A program made the position numbers and the translations under genes. A stretch of DNA of 64,000 nt from Micromonospora inyonensis (GTDB lineage Bacteria; Actinomycetota; Actinomycetes; Mycobacteriales; Micromonosporaceae), in assembly GCF_900091415.1 (NCBI RefSeq), contig NZ_FMHU01000002.1:3224001-3288000 (forward strand), written 5' to 3'. The notes beneath the pieces were generated by a model. That model was given only the letters and a program-made list of their open reading frames with translations. It was not told the origin of the DNA and ran no database searches. Positions within the stretch are counted from its first letter, which is position 1, and every line of letters begins with the position of its first letter. Shown piece after piece: positions 25,845-33,554 of the stretch.

Positions 25845-26251
25845 CGCTTCTGCCAGAACGTCTCGACCGCGCGGCGGTGGTAGTGCCGCCGGACGAACGC
25901 CACCGCCTCGGCCGGCGGCACCCCGTCGATGACCGCGAGGCAGGCCAGGGCGGTGCCGGTGCGCCCCCGACCGCCGCCACAGGCCACCTCCACCCGCTCG
26001 CTCGCCGCCCGTTCCCACGCCTCGCGCAGCAGCGGCCCGACGGCGGCCCGATCCCGGGGCAGCCGGAAGTCGGGCCAGGGCAGCCAGCGGCTCTCCCAGT
26101 CCACCGGCGGCGGTGGCGCACCGAGCAGGTAGACGGCGAAGGTCGGGGCGGGGCCGGTCGGCGGTCCCGCCCGCAGCCCGCGTCCGCGGACCAGCCGGCC
26201 CGACGGCAGGCGCAGCACCCCGGGGGCGGTCGGTTCCCACGTCGTGTCCAT
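25805..26251 (-). CDS. protein-tyrosine phosphatase-like protein
   Basis: The 148-residue protein carries the PTP loop as ACGGGRGRTGTALA near residues 92-105: Cys, five residues, Arg, Thr. A possible general acid Asp lies earlier in WPDFRLP. Length and the final HYHRRAVETFWQKRYV helix fit compact dual-specificity-like phosphatases of actinomycetes. The 3' end overlaps the end of the MFS gene by 40 bp on the opposite strand, so it is not part of the NRPS operon. Confidence 0.8.
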   Translation of the reverse strand: MDTTWEPTAPGVLRLPSGRLVRGRGLRAGPPTGPAPTFAVYLLGAPPPPVDWESRWLPWPDFRLPRDRAAVGPLLREAWERAASERVEVACGGGRGRTGTALACLAVIDGVPPAEAVAFVRRHYHRRAVETFWQKRYVATFRPAGLDG

Positions 26252-26366
26252 CAGGTGATGGTAGGGAGCGGGCGGTCCTGCGTGGACGGAAGGCCGGACG
26301 TCGCGTGATCTGCTACGGTTCCGTGCTGATCTACGATCTCGAATGGCTTCCTCGAAGGGCCCAGAC

Positions 26367-26741
26367 ATGAACGTCGCCCTGTGGGTCACCGCGGGTCTGC
26401 TCGCCGCCGTCTTCCTGGTGATCGGTGGCATCAAGCTGGCCCGTCCCAAGGACCAGCTCCTCACCAACGGCATGGAGGCCCTGGAGCCGTTGCCGCCCGG
26501 CCTGATCAAGTTCATCGGCGCGGCGGAGGTGCTCGCCGCGATCGGCCTGACCCTCCCCGGCCTGCTCGACATCGCCCCGGTGCTCGTGCCGCTGGCCGCC
26601 GTCGGGCTCCTGGTCATCATGGTCGGCGCGGTCGTCACGCACGCCCTGCGCCGGGAGGTCGGCCCGGTCCTGCGGAACGTGGTGCTGGTCGCCCTGCTCG
26701 TGTTCGTCGCCTGGGGCCGCTTCGGGCCGTACGCCTTCTGA
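26367..26741 (+). CDS. DoxX-like integral membrane protein
   Basis: The 124-residue protein has four hydrophobic helices and the DoxX-type pattern FLVIGGIKLARPK ... IKFIGAAEVLAAIGLTLPGLL. The ATG at 26367 is preferred because it places GAAGGG 8 nt upstream and starts directly before helix 1; an ATG at 26343 would add eight polar residues. DoxX-like proteins are membrane proteins of mostly unknown role. The gene stands alone between a divergent phosphatase and a DUF952 gene. Confidence 0.8.
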   Translation: MNVALWVTAGLLAAVFLVIGGIKLARPKDQLLTNGMEALEPLPPGLIKFIGAAEVLAAIGLTLPGLLDIAPVLVPLAAVGLLVIMVGAVVTHALRREVGPVLRNVVLVALLVFVAWGRFGPYAF

Positions 26742-26841
26742 CCGCCCTGCCCGACCGGTAGCTCACTCCGGGCCCGTCGCCGGCCGGAGGCCGCCCGCCC
26801 GGCGTCGGGCGGGTCGGCGGGGGCTCCGGTACCGTCCGGCT

Positions 26842-27189
26842 GTGCTCTTCCACATCGCCGAGGCGGCCGACTGGCAGCGGGCCCACGAGGCCGGGGACTA
26901 CCGGATGTCCACCCGGGGCCGGACCCTGGCCGACGAGGGCTTCATCCACGCCTCACGGTGCGACCAGGTCCTCGGTGTCGCCGAGGCCTTCTACGCCGAC
27001 GCCGGTCCCCTCCTGCTGCTGCACATCGACCCGGCCCGGCTCACCGCACCGGTCCGCGACGACGAGGTGGCACCGGGGGTGGTGTTCCCGCACATCTACG
27101 GGCCGCTCAACCTCGATGCCGTCACCGCCGTGACCCCGCTGCTCCGGGCCGCCGACGGGGCGTTCCTCCTCCCCGACGGGCTGCGGTAG
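26842..27189 (+). CDS. DUF952 family protein
   Basis: The 115-residue product begins LFHIAEAADWQRA and contains GFIHASRCDQV and VVFPHIYGPLNLDAV, the characteristic blocks of DUF952. This small family is related to ADP-ribosyl-transfer folds, with conserved FIH and HIYGPL motifs. The GTG at 26842 is the only start that leaves the first strand intact. Function is unknown. Confidence 0.85.
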   Translation: MLFHIAEAADWQRAHEAGDYRMSTRGRTLADEGFIHASRCDQVLGVAEAFYADAGPLLLLHIDPARLTAPVRDDEVAPGVVFPHIYGPLNLDAVTAVTPLLRAADGAFLLPDGLR

Positions 27190-27252
27190 CGGCCCGCGCT
27201 TGACCCGTCGTGGCAGCGTGTCTGTCGCACCGCAACGGACCAGGAGGACGTC

Positions 27253-27735
27253 ATGTCCACGCCCACGCAGAAGTCGGGGTCGCCCCTGCTCGCCATCGAC
27301 GGTGGCATGCTCGTGGCCACCCTGCTCACCCTCGCCGGATATCTGCTGCCCTGGTTCCGCAAGGGCAGCGGGTACGCGTGGTCCTTCTCCGGCTGGGCGT
27401 ACGCGTCACTCAGCGACGGGGGCGGCTGGACCCTGCTCACCTTCGGGTGGCTGCTGGTGGCGGGCGGGGCGGCCCTGCTGGCCCGGGGCAGCACGGCGGC
27501 GGCGATGACCGGTGTGGTCGCCGCCATGGGCACCCTGGTCACCAGTCTCGCGGTGGTGGCGGCCAGCTTCGCCGTCGTCGGCGAGCAGACCGCGCTGAAC
27601 CCGGTGGCGCAGCTGCCCTTCGGCGTCGGTCTGCCGGTCATGGCCACCGGGCTGGGGCTGCTGCTGGCCACCTCGTGCCGGGCGATCGTCCGCGGCGAGG
27701 CCCGGGACCCGGCCGGTGCCGGCAGGCCAAACTGA
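27253..27735 (+). CDS. four-helix hypothetical membrane protein
   Basis: The 160-residue protein has hydrophobic segments near residues 17-38, 60-78, 83-108 and 123-140, joined by short loops, with WFRKGSGYAWSFSGW facing outward between helices 1 and 2. Micromonospora-like genomes carry many such short membrane proteins without known function. An AGGAGG box lies 6 nt before the ATG, which is strong. No family is recognised. Confidence 0.75.
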   Translation: MSTPTQKSGSPLLAIDGGMLVATLLTLAGYLLPWFRKGSGYAWSFSGWAYASLSDGGGWTLLTFGWLLVAGGAALLARGSTAAAMTGVVAAMGTLVTSLAVVAASFAVVGEQTALNPVAQLPFGVGLPVMATGLGLLLATSCRAIVRGEARDPAGAGRPN

Positions 27736-27826
27736 CCGGGGCGACAACTGGTGGTCACCGGTCACGAACCATCGCGAGGTTCGGGGAGACAGTCCGGGTA
27801 GACACTCTCTCCGAAGGGAAACGGCC

Positions 27827-28288
27827 ATGAATCGCAGGATCCACCCGCTGGCAGCGGTGACCGGTCTGATCGCACTCCTCGCGCCCGGACTGGCGGCACC
27901 GGGCGCCGCCCACGCCCAGCCGGGCTCGGCACCGGGACGGGCGGCGCGCGACTGCACCCCGATCCGGCCCGAGACCGACTTCTACGCCGGGGGACGGGTG
28001 GCCACCGTGCTGCTGGCCGTGCCCGACGACCCGACCTGCACCACCATCAGCGTCTCGCACGTCGTGGACGTGGCGGTGCCGACGGACCGCTGCCAGGACT
28101 TCCTCGTCATCTTCTACCCCACCGACGGCAGCGAGCCGATCGCCACCGAGCCGGTCACGGCCTGCTCCCACGGCCCGCGTTCCCGTCCGGTGGTCCTCGC
28201 CACCGACGTGCCGGACGGCACGTGGTACCGGGTGCTGTACGAGATCGACTACCTGGGCCAGGACGTCCGGTTCACGGTCCGGCACTGA
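27827..28288 (+). CDS. secreted hypothetical protein
   Basis: The 153-residue product has a Sec signal peptide (MNRRIHPLAAVTGLIALLAP, with a likely cut after AHA near residue 30). The mature part contains four cysteines (DCTPIRP, DPTCTTISV, DRCQDFLV, TACSHG) that could form two disulfides. The pattern suggests a small beta-rich extracellular domain. GAAGGGAAACGG precedes the ATG. I do not recognise the family. Confidence 0.75.
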   Translation: MNRRIHPLAAVTGLIALLAPGLAAPGAAHAQPGSAPGRAARDCTPIRPETDFYAGGRVATVLLAVPDDPTCTTISVSHVVDVAVPTDRCQDFLVIFYPTDGSEPIATEPVTACSHGPRSRPVVLATDVPDGTWYRVLYEIDYLGQDVRFTVRH

Positions 28289-28348
28289 TCCGGCCGGGCC
28301 CGGTCGGCGCGGAGACACTCCGACGTCCGGCCAGGCCCGGCCCCGGGC

Positions 28349-29860
28349 TCAGCCGGCCCGGCGGGCCGCGCGGTGCAGGAGCAGGGCGGCCAGCAGGCCG
28401 CCGACCAGGACGGCACCCGCGCCGACGGTCTGACCGACGACCACGGCCGAGGAGAACGCCTCGGCGACCGACTGGCGTTCCGGTTCGCTCCGGGCGGCGG
28501 CCATGGCGGCGGGGAACGAGGCGGCGCCGGCCAGGGCGACCGGCAGCGCCGCCGTGAACCGCGCGTTCATCACCGCGCCGAGCACCGCCACGCCGAGGCT
28601 CGTGCCGACCTCCGCCATGGTGCCGTCCACCCCGGCCCCCGCACCGGCCCGGTCGGCGGGGATCGCGCTCATCACCGCCTCCACGATGGCCGGGTTGGCC
28701 ACCGCACAGCCGAAGCCCATCAGCACCAGACCGCCCAGCAGCACGCCGTAGCCGTCGGTCGGGGCGTGAGCGGCGACCACGAGCCCGACGGCGAGCGACG
28801 TCATGCCGGTGGCGATGGCGGCCGGGGTGCCGAGCACCCGGATGAGTCGGGCGGTGACACCGGCCAGATTGAGCAGGACCACGGTGAGGGCGAACGGCAC
28901 CGTGCGCAGGCCCGCCTCCCAGGCCGAGTGGCCCCGGACGAACTGCAACTGCTGGGCCAGCAGGAACAGCGCGCCGGCGCTGCCGAAGGTGATCAGGACG
29001 ACGCCGGTCACCGCACCGACGAACCGCCGGTCGCGGAAGAGGGTCATGTCGAGCATGGGGTGCGGGATGCGCCGTTCCCAGCCGACGAAGAGACCGACCA
29101 GTGCCGCTCCGGCCAGTGCCGCGCCGAGGACCGGCCCGGAGCCCCAGCCGTCCTCGGGCCCCCGGATGACCGCGTAGACCAGCGCGGTCAGTCCGGCGGT
29201 GGAGAGCACCGCCCCGACCAGGTCGAGGCGCCCCCCGGTGGCCCCGCGTGACTCCGGCACCAGCAGCGCGGCGGCCACCACGCAGAGCAGCACGATCGGC
29301 ACGTTCAACAGGAAGATCGCCGGCCAGTCGACGTGCGCCAGGACGAACCCGCCCACCGGCGGCCCGGCGGCGAAGCCGAGCGCGCTGACCGCCGCCCAGA
29401 TGCCGATGGCCCGGGGCCGCTCGTCGGCGTCGAAGACCTGCATGGCGACCGCCAGGGTGCCGGTGACCAGCAGGGCGCCACCGATGCCGAGGGCCGCCCG
29501 CGCGGCGGTCAGCTGCCCGCTGGACTGCGCGGCCGCGGCGGCGAGCGAGGCGAGACCGAACAGGACGAGCCCGGCCAGCAGCATCCGCCGCCGGCCGTAC
29601 CGGTCGACCACGCTACCGGCGGTGAGCAGCAGACCGGACTGCACCAGGGCGTACGCGTTGATCACCCACTGGATGTCGGCGGTGCTGGCGGCCAGGTCCC
29701 GGGTGAGTGCCGGCACCGCCACGGTGAGCACGGTGTTGTCGAGCACCACGACGAGTTGGGCGAGGCTGAGCACCCCGAGGATGAGCCAGCGGGTCGGCAG
29801 CCGGGTCGCGACGGCGTCGTCGCGGGTCGGAGAGCCGGCCGTGGCGGGTGCCACGGTCAC
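28349..29860 (-). CDS. 14-helix MFS exporter (EmrB/QacA type), probable siderophore exporter
   Basis: The 503-residue protein has about 14 hydrophobic helices and DHA2 signatures: LDNTVLTVAVPALTRDL in helix 1, the AYALVQSGLLLTAGSVVDRYGRRR loop and the ALGFAAGPPVGGFVL motif C region. It follows the siderophore-interacting protein gene by 52 nt on the same strand, so both are likely expressed from the iron-responsive promoter at 30654-30672. Siderophore export is the natural inference, multidrug export the alternative. The start is GTG. Confidence 0.85.
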   Translation of the reverse strand: MTVAPATAGSPTRDDAVATRLPTRWLILGVLSLAQLVVVLDNTVLTVAVPALTRDLAASTADIQWVINAYALVQSGLLLTAGSVVDRYGRRRMLLAGLVLFGLASLAAAAAQSSGQLTAARAALGIGGALLVTGTLAVAMQVFDADERPRAIGIWAAVSALGFAAGPPVGGFVLAHVDWPAIFLLNVPIVLLCVVAAALLVPESRGATGGRLDLVGAVLSTAGLTALVYAVIRGPEDGWGSGPVLGAALAGAALVGLFVGWERRIPHPMLDMTLFRDRRFVGAVTGVVLITFGSAGALFLLAQQLQFVRGHSAWEAGLRTVPFALTVVLLNLAGVTARLIRVLGTPAAIATGMTSLAVGLVVAAHAPTDGYGVLLGGLVLMGFGCAVANPAIVEAVMSAIPADRAGAGAGVDGTMAEVGTSLGVAVLGAVMNARFTAALPVALAGAASFPAAMAAARSEPERQSVAEAFSSAVVVGQTVGAGAVLVGGLLAALLLHRAARRAG

Positions 29861-29912
29861 TGGGCACCGCCTCCGGGACCGTCCGTCGACGGGTCGGAAC
29901 GGACGGCTCGGC

Positions 29913-30626
29913 TCACCGGGCGGTCCAGTAGGCGAGCGCGGAGACCTGCTGCTTACCGGCGCCCAGGCCGCGCCGGAGGTGCCGGGCGATGGTCCGGTTG
30001 CTCGCCGCCTCGCAGGCGACCCAGTAGTACGCCCCGTCCGTGTCCGGCGGGATCGCCGCGCACACCGTGTCGACCAGGTGCTGACCGCCGTCCTGGCGGA
30101 GCACCCACATCACCTTGTGGTGCCCCCGGGCACGCGGGGTCAACGCCTGTTCGTCGGTGTGGGCGTACTCGAGCCAGACCGTCGCCGGGACGTCCCCGGC
30201 GTGGTCGAGCAGGCTGTTGACCGCCGGCAGGGAGGCGGCGTCGCCGACCAGGTAGAGGTGGCGCGGGGCGGGGTCGGGCAGGGCGAACCCGGTGCCCTGG
30301 ACGGTGGCGTCGATGGTGTCGCCGGGGCGGACGTTGGTCGCCCAGCGGGCGGCCACGCCGTCGTGCAGGGCGAACTCCAGGTGGAACCGCCCGGTAGCCG
30401 GATCCGGGTCGACCAGGGTGTACGCGCGCTGGTGCGCCTTGCCGTCGTCGTCGAACCACAGGCGGACCCACATCGTCGGGTGCACGCGGCACGCTTCCAG
30501 CAGCCCGCCACCGTCGACCAGCAGGCGTTGGTAGTGGGCGTTCACCGACTCGGACTCGAGCACGGTCAGCCGGAAGTCCCTGCCTCCCATGGCCTTGAGC
30601 ACCAGGGCTTCCCAGTTCCGTTTCAC
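29913..30626 (-). CDS. siderophore-interacting protein (FAD-dependent ferric-siderophore reductase, ViuB type)
   Basis: The 237-residue protein has the family layout: an N-terminal barrel with AHYQRLLVDGGG and the RAYTLVDPDP flavin-binding motif near residue 70, then HLYLVGDAASLPAVNSLL near 120 and the late YYWVACEAASNRTIARHLRRGL. These enzymes reduce iron bound to imported siderophores. The ATG at 30626 lies 28 bp from a 19-bp IdeR/DtxR box, so repression by iron-loaded IdeR is expected. The downstream MFS gene shares the unit. Confidence 0.9.
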   Translation of the reverse strand: MKRNWEALVLKAMGGRDFRLTVLESESVNAHYQRLLVDGGGLLEACRVHPTMWVRLWFDDDGKAHQRAYTLVDPDPATGRFHLEFALHDGVAARWATNVRPGDTIDATVQGTGFALPDPAPRHLYLVGDAASLPAVNSLLDHAGDVPATVWLEYAHTDEQALTPRARGHHKVMWVLRQDGGQHLVDTVCAAIPPDTDGAYYWVACEAASNRTIARHLRRGLGAGKQQVSALAYWTAR

Positions 30627-30653
30627 GCGGTCCTCCCGTACAGTCCTGCCCGG

Positions 30654-30672
30654 TTAGGCAAGGCTAACCTAA
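30654..30672. promoter_or_regulatory. IdeR/DtxR iron box in divergent promoter
   Basis: TTAGGCAAGGCTAACCTAA matches the 19-bp DtxR/IdeR operator consensus (TTAGGTTAGGCTAACCTAA) at 17 of 19 positions. It sits between two divergent genes of siderophore type and would let one site control both. Confidence 0.9.
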
Positions 30673-30743
30673 ACGATCGGTTCTGGGGAGAGGCGTCGTG
30701 CCACGCACCGGACGACCCGCAAGACCATGAGATGAGGCACGTG

Positions 30744-31307
30744 ATGTACCAGGAGACGATCCCCGGCTTCGGCACCCTGTCGCTGACACCGGTGGACCCC
30801 CCGGTCCACGCCGGACTGTTGCACGGCTGGGTCACCCAGCCCCGGGCAGTGTACTGGGGTATGGGCTCCTTCACGCCGGACGACGTCCGTGAGGTCTACG
30901 AGTTCATCGACGGCCTTACCACCCACCACGCCTACCTGATCCTGCTGGACGAGGTGCCGGTGGGCCTCTTCCAGACCTACGAGCCGGCGGCCGACCCGGT
31001 CGGCGAGCGCTACGAGGTGCACGCCGGCGACATCGGCATGCACCTGCTGCTGGCCCCGCCGCCGGGCACGGGACGCGGTCTGACCACCGCGATCGGGCCG
31101 GCGCTCGCCCGGTTCCTGTTCCGCGACCCGGCGCACCGCCGCATCGTGGTCGAGCCCGACGTACGCAACGAACTGGCGCTGCGCCGGCTGGAGCGGGTGG
31201 GCTTCACCTTCGACGACCAGATCGACATGCCCGAGAAGCGCGCCCAGTTGGCCTTTCTCACCCGCGACCGGTTCGAGGCCGACCACCCCCAACCGGTGGC
31301 CCGGTGA
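30744..31307 (+). CDS. GNAT acetyltransferase, siderophore biosynthesis type (IucB/RhbD-like)
   Basis: The 187-residue protein shows the IucB-type GNAT pattern: HGWVTQPRAVYWGMG, VPVGLFQTYEPAADPVGERYE, DIGMHLLLAPPPGTGRGLT as the acetyl-CoA loop near residue 105, and VVEPDVRNELALRRLERVGFTF. This family acetylates N-hydroxylysine or related amines in hydroxamate siderophores. The ATG at 30744 has GAGG 6 nt upstream; ATG 30732 is an in-frame alternative. It is controlled by the adjacent iron box and is the only siderophore-assembly-type gene nearby, so it may be a satellite of a pathway elsewhere. Confidence 0.8.
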   Translation: MYQETIPGFGTLSLTPVDPPVHAGLLHGWVTQPRAVYWGMGSFTPDDVREVYEFIDGLTTHHAYLILLDEVPVGLFQTYEPAADPVGERYEVHAGDIGMHLLLAPPPGTGRGLTTAIGPALARFLFRDPAHRRIVVEPDVRNELALRRLERVGFTFDDQIDMPEKRAQLAFLTRDRFEADHPQPVAR

Positions 31308-31365
31308 CCCTCGGCCTCACGGGCCGTTGCGCCGTCGACGGCGGGAGGGCCGGCGGCGTCGACCC

Positions 31366-31875
31366 TCACCGGATCCGCAACTCCCGCCGGATCGCCTCCC
31401 GGAGGGCCCGGACCGCCGCCTCGAACCGTTCGTCGTCGAACCTCCGTGGGTCCGGACCGAGCATCTTCGCAACGAGCCCCGACGCGTCCCGCATCGCCTG
31501 CTGCACGGCGGCACTCCCGAAGACCTGGACCGCAGCCTCAGCGTCGAGCAAGGGCCGCAACACATGTTCGAGCAGTCTGTCCCGGCGGCGCTCGATCGTC
31601 TCCAGGGTGTGCTGGATCAGGTCGCGCGACTCGTTCCCGTTCGCCCCCCGGTGCAGGCGCTCCCGCAACGCGTCGGTCTGCGCCGCGAACATGTCCTCGA
31701 TGAGCATGTGCCGGCGGACGAGCTGCAACGTGCTGGTCGCCCGGACGTAGGCTGCCTGCCTCGCGTCGAGCAGGCGCTTGCGCCGCTCGTTCCAGATGGT
31801 CACCGAGCCGGCCAGGACGGCGGCGAGGAGAGTGGCGCTCGCGGTGATGACCGGCACCCACGTCACGGCGGTCAT
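31366..31875 (-). CDS. single-pass membrane protein with coiled-coil/helical cytoplasmic part
   Basis: The 169-residue protein starts with one transmembrane helix (WVPVITASATLLAAVLAGSV), then a basic NERRKRLLDARQAAY anchor and a wholly helical remainder rich in Glu, Arg and Leu. This layout is common in actinomycete proteins of unknown function. The ATG at 31875 overlaps the stop of the next upstream gene as ATGA, which fixes the start and suggests coupling. Confidence 0.65.
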   Translation of the reverse strand: MTAVTWVPVITASATLLAAVLAGSVTIWNERRKRLLDARQAAYVRATSTLQLVRRHMLIEDMFAAQTDALRERLHRGANGNESRDLIQHTLETIERRRDRLLEHVLRPLLDAEAAVQVFGSAAVQQAMRDASGLVAKMLGPDPRRFDDERFEAAVRALREAIRRELRIR

Positions 31876-32045
31876 CCCAGCATGTGCCATCGGGACAGCA
31901 GGTCACCACGGGTGATCTCGCCGTGCACCACGAGCCTTCCGTCCGGGTCGTAGTAGCCCTCGTCCGGATGCCGGACGAAACTGAGGACGTCCCGGCGGTA
32001 CCGGAAGGCGGCCCCACCGAGTGCGACGCCCGCCGCCTGCTTCAT
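31872..32045 (-). CDS. small hypothetical protein coupled to the membrane gene
   Basis: The frame ends FRYRRDVLSFVRHPDEGY then YDPDGRLVVHGEITRGDLL, with ordinary amino-acid composition. Its TGA overlaps the next ATG (31873-31875), so it is probably translated. I start at ATG 32045 (MKQAAGVALGG, 57 aa); a GTG at 32099 would give 75 aa. The family is not recognised. It may itself be the tail of a shortened gene. Confidence 0.45.
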   Translation of the reverse strand: MKQAAGVALGGAAFRYRRDVLSFVRHPDEGYYDPDGRLVVHGEITRGDLLSRWHMLG

Positions 32046-32210
32046 CAACCGCCCCGGGTTGCCCGGTCGGGCGGGAGCCGCTCCCACCTGCCACCCCACG
32101 CCCGGCAGGGTCCGGCAGTGACCTCGTGGGTTACCCGAGCGACCCGGTGAACGCGTCCGGTTGGGACGAGGTGGTCCTGCACGCCCAGCCGAAGACGCTC
32201 GGCTGATTCG

Positions 32211-32242
32211 ACGGGGGAGGACGGCTGGTCGTCCTCCCCCGT
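32211..32242. terminator. perfect 13-bp hairpin between same-strand units
   Basis: ACGGGGGAGGACG (32211-32223) and its exact complement (32230-32242) are separated by 6 nt. On the minus strand it lies about 50 nt after the stop of the DUF1501 gene, so it probably ends that operon. It has no run of T, as is usual in high-GC genomes. Confidence 0.7.
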
Positions 32243-32294
32243 CCGCCTACCACTGCGCCCGCCACCGCCCGCCGCACCCGGTGGGTCGTGCCGG

Positions 32295-33536
32295 TCAGAG
32301 GACGCCGGCGAGCCGGCCCCGCCAGCCTGGAAGCACCTCCCCCGAATCGATGTCGAGCGTCTTCTCCAGCAGGGTGGCGTAGATGTCCCGGAAGTCGGTG
32401 GTGAACTTGAGGTCGCCGTCGTCGAGGTCGGTGAGGCTCGGTGCTTCGCCGTGCAGTCCGCCACGCACGCCGGACCCGAGCAGCAGCACGTTGGAGGCGG
32501 TGCCGTGGTCGGTACCGTCCGAGGCGTTCGCCCGCACCCGGCGGCCGAACTCCGAGTAGACGACCACCACCACCTTCCGGCCCGCCTCAGTCCGCGCCAT
32601 CCGGTCGACGAAGCCGCTGACCGCGCGGTCCACCTGCCCGAGCAGAACCTCCTGCAACTGCTTCTCGTCGGCATGGGTGTCGAAGCCACCCAGCGAAACC
32701 GAGAAGACCCGGGTGACGACCTCCGCCTCGACGCACTGGGCCACCAGATCGAGCTGCGCGTCGAGCGGGGTACGCGCGCCGCCGGTCGCGGTGGCCGGAG
32801 CTGCCTCGCCCTCCTGATCCGGCTCGTCGGCACCTTTTGCGTCGCGTACCTCACGGATCATGTGGTCGACGCTGCGCAGGTCGGCGAAGCATGCCGCCGC
32901 GCGGGCACGGGCCGGGGTGTCGTCCGGCGCGGCAGCGGCGAAGGCAGCCATCGTCGCCTCCGGCAGCCCCCGGCCAGACTTCCGCTCGGTCACCGGCACC
33001 GCCGCGCCCGCGCTCCGCTCCCCGGCCAGCAGCGGCGGCAGCACCGGCTCGAAGGAAACCGCGAGCCGGGGGTCACCTCCGGCCCGGTCGAGCCACCGGC
33101 CGAGCCACCCGGTGGTGCCAGGTCGCTGCGGTTCGGCGGTCTGCCAGACGTCCATCGAACGAAAGTGGCTCCGGTCCTGCTTCGGGTAGCCGACGCCCCG
33201 GACCACCGCCAGCCGCCCCTCCCCGTACAGACGGTGCAGGCCCGTCAGCGCCGGGTTGAGCCCCATCTCGTCGTCCAGCCGCCTGACCTCCTCCGCCGCG
33301 TACGCCAACTCCGGGCGGGCGTCCCGATAGGCCGGGTCGGCATACGGCACCACGGTGTTGAGGCCGTCGTTGCCGCCGTACAGGGTCACCAGCACCAGGG
33401 TGCGGGCCTGCGGGTCACGGTCGCCGGAGGTGGCGAACAGGTCGTCCAGGCGGTACGCGGTGGCCCCGGCCGCCAGGGCGGTCGCACCGACCACCCCACT
33501 GGCCATCAGGAACCGCCGTCGGGTCACGGTCTCCAC
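32295..33536 (-). CDS. DUF1501 family protein (Tat-exported, sulfatase-like fold)
   Basis: The 413-residue protein has a twin-arginine signal (TRRRFLMASGVVGATALA) and DUF1501 blocks: LVLVTLYGGNDGLNTVVPY near residue 47, RSHFRSMDVWQTAEP, SLGGFDTHADEKQLQ near 290, YSEFGRRVRANASDGTDHGTASN near 330. DUF1501 proteins are exported and nearly always paired with DUF1800 proteins, as here. The role is unknown, and the fold is related to the alkaline phosphatase/sulfatase superfamily. The DUF1800 gene lies 18 nt upstream on the same strand. Confidence 0.9.
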   Translation of the reverse strand: METVTRRRFLMASGVVGATALAAGATAYRLDDLFATSGDRDPQARTLVLVTLYGGNDGLNTVVPYADPAYRDARPELAYAAEEVRRLDDEMGLNPALTGLHRLYGEGRLAVVRGVGYPKQDRSHFRSMDVWQTAEPQRPGTTGWLGRWLDRAGGDPRLAVSFEPVLPPLLAGERSAGAAVPVTERKSGRGLPEATMAAFAAAAPDDTPARARAAACFADLRSVDHMIREVRDAKGADEPDQEGEAAPATATGGARTPLDAQLDLVAQCVEAEVVTRVFSVSLGGFDTHADEKQLQEVLLGQVDRAVSGFVDRMARTEAGRKVVVVVYSEFGRRVRANASDGTDHGTASNVLLLGSGVRGGLHGEAPSLTDLDDGDLKFTTDFRDIYATLLEKTLDIDSGEVLPGWRGRLAGVL

Positions 33537-33554
33537 GATGCTCCTCCTCGCCCG

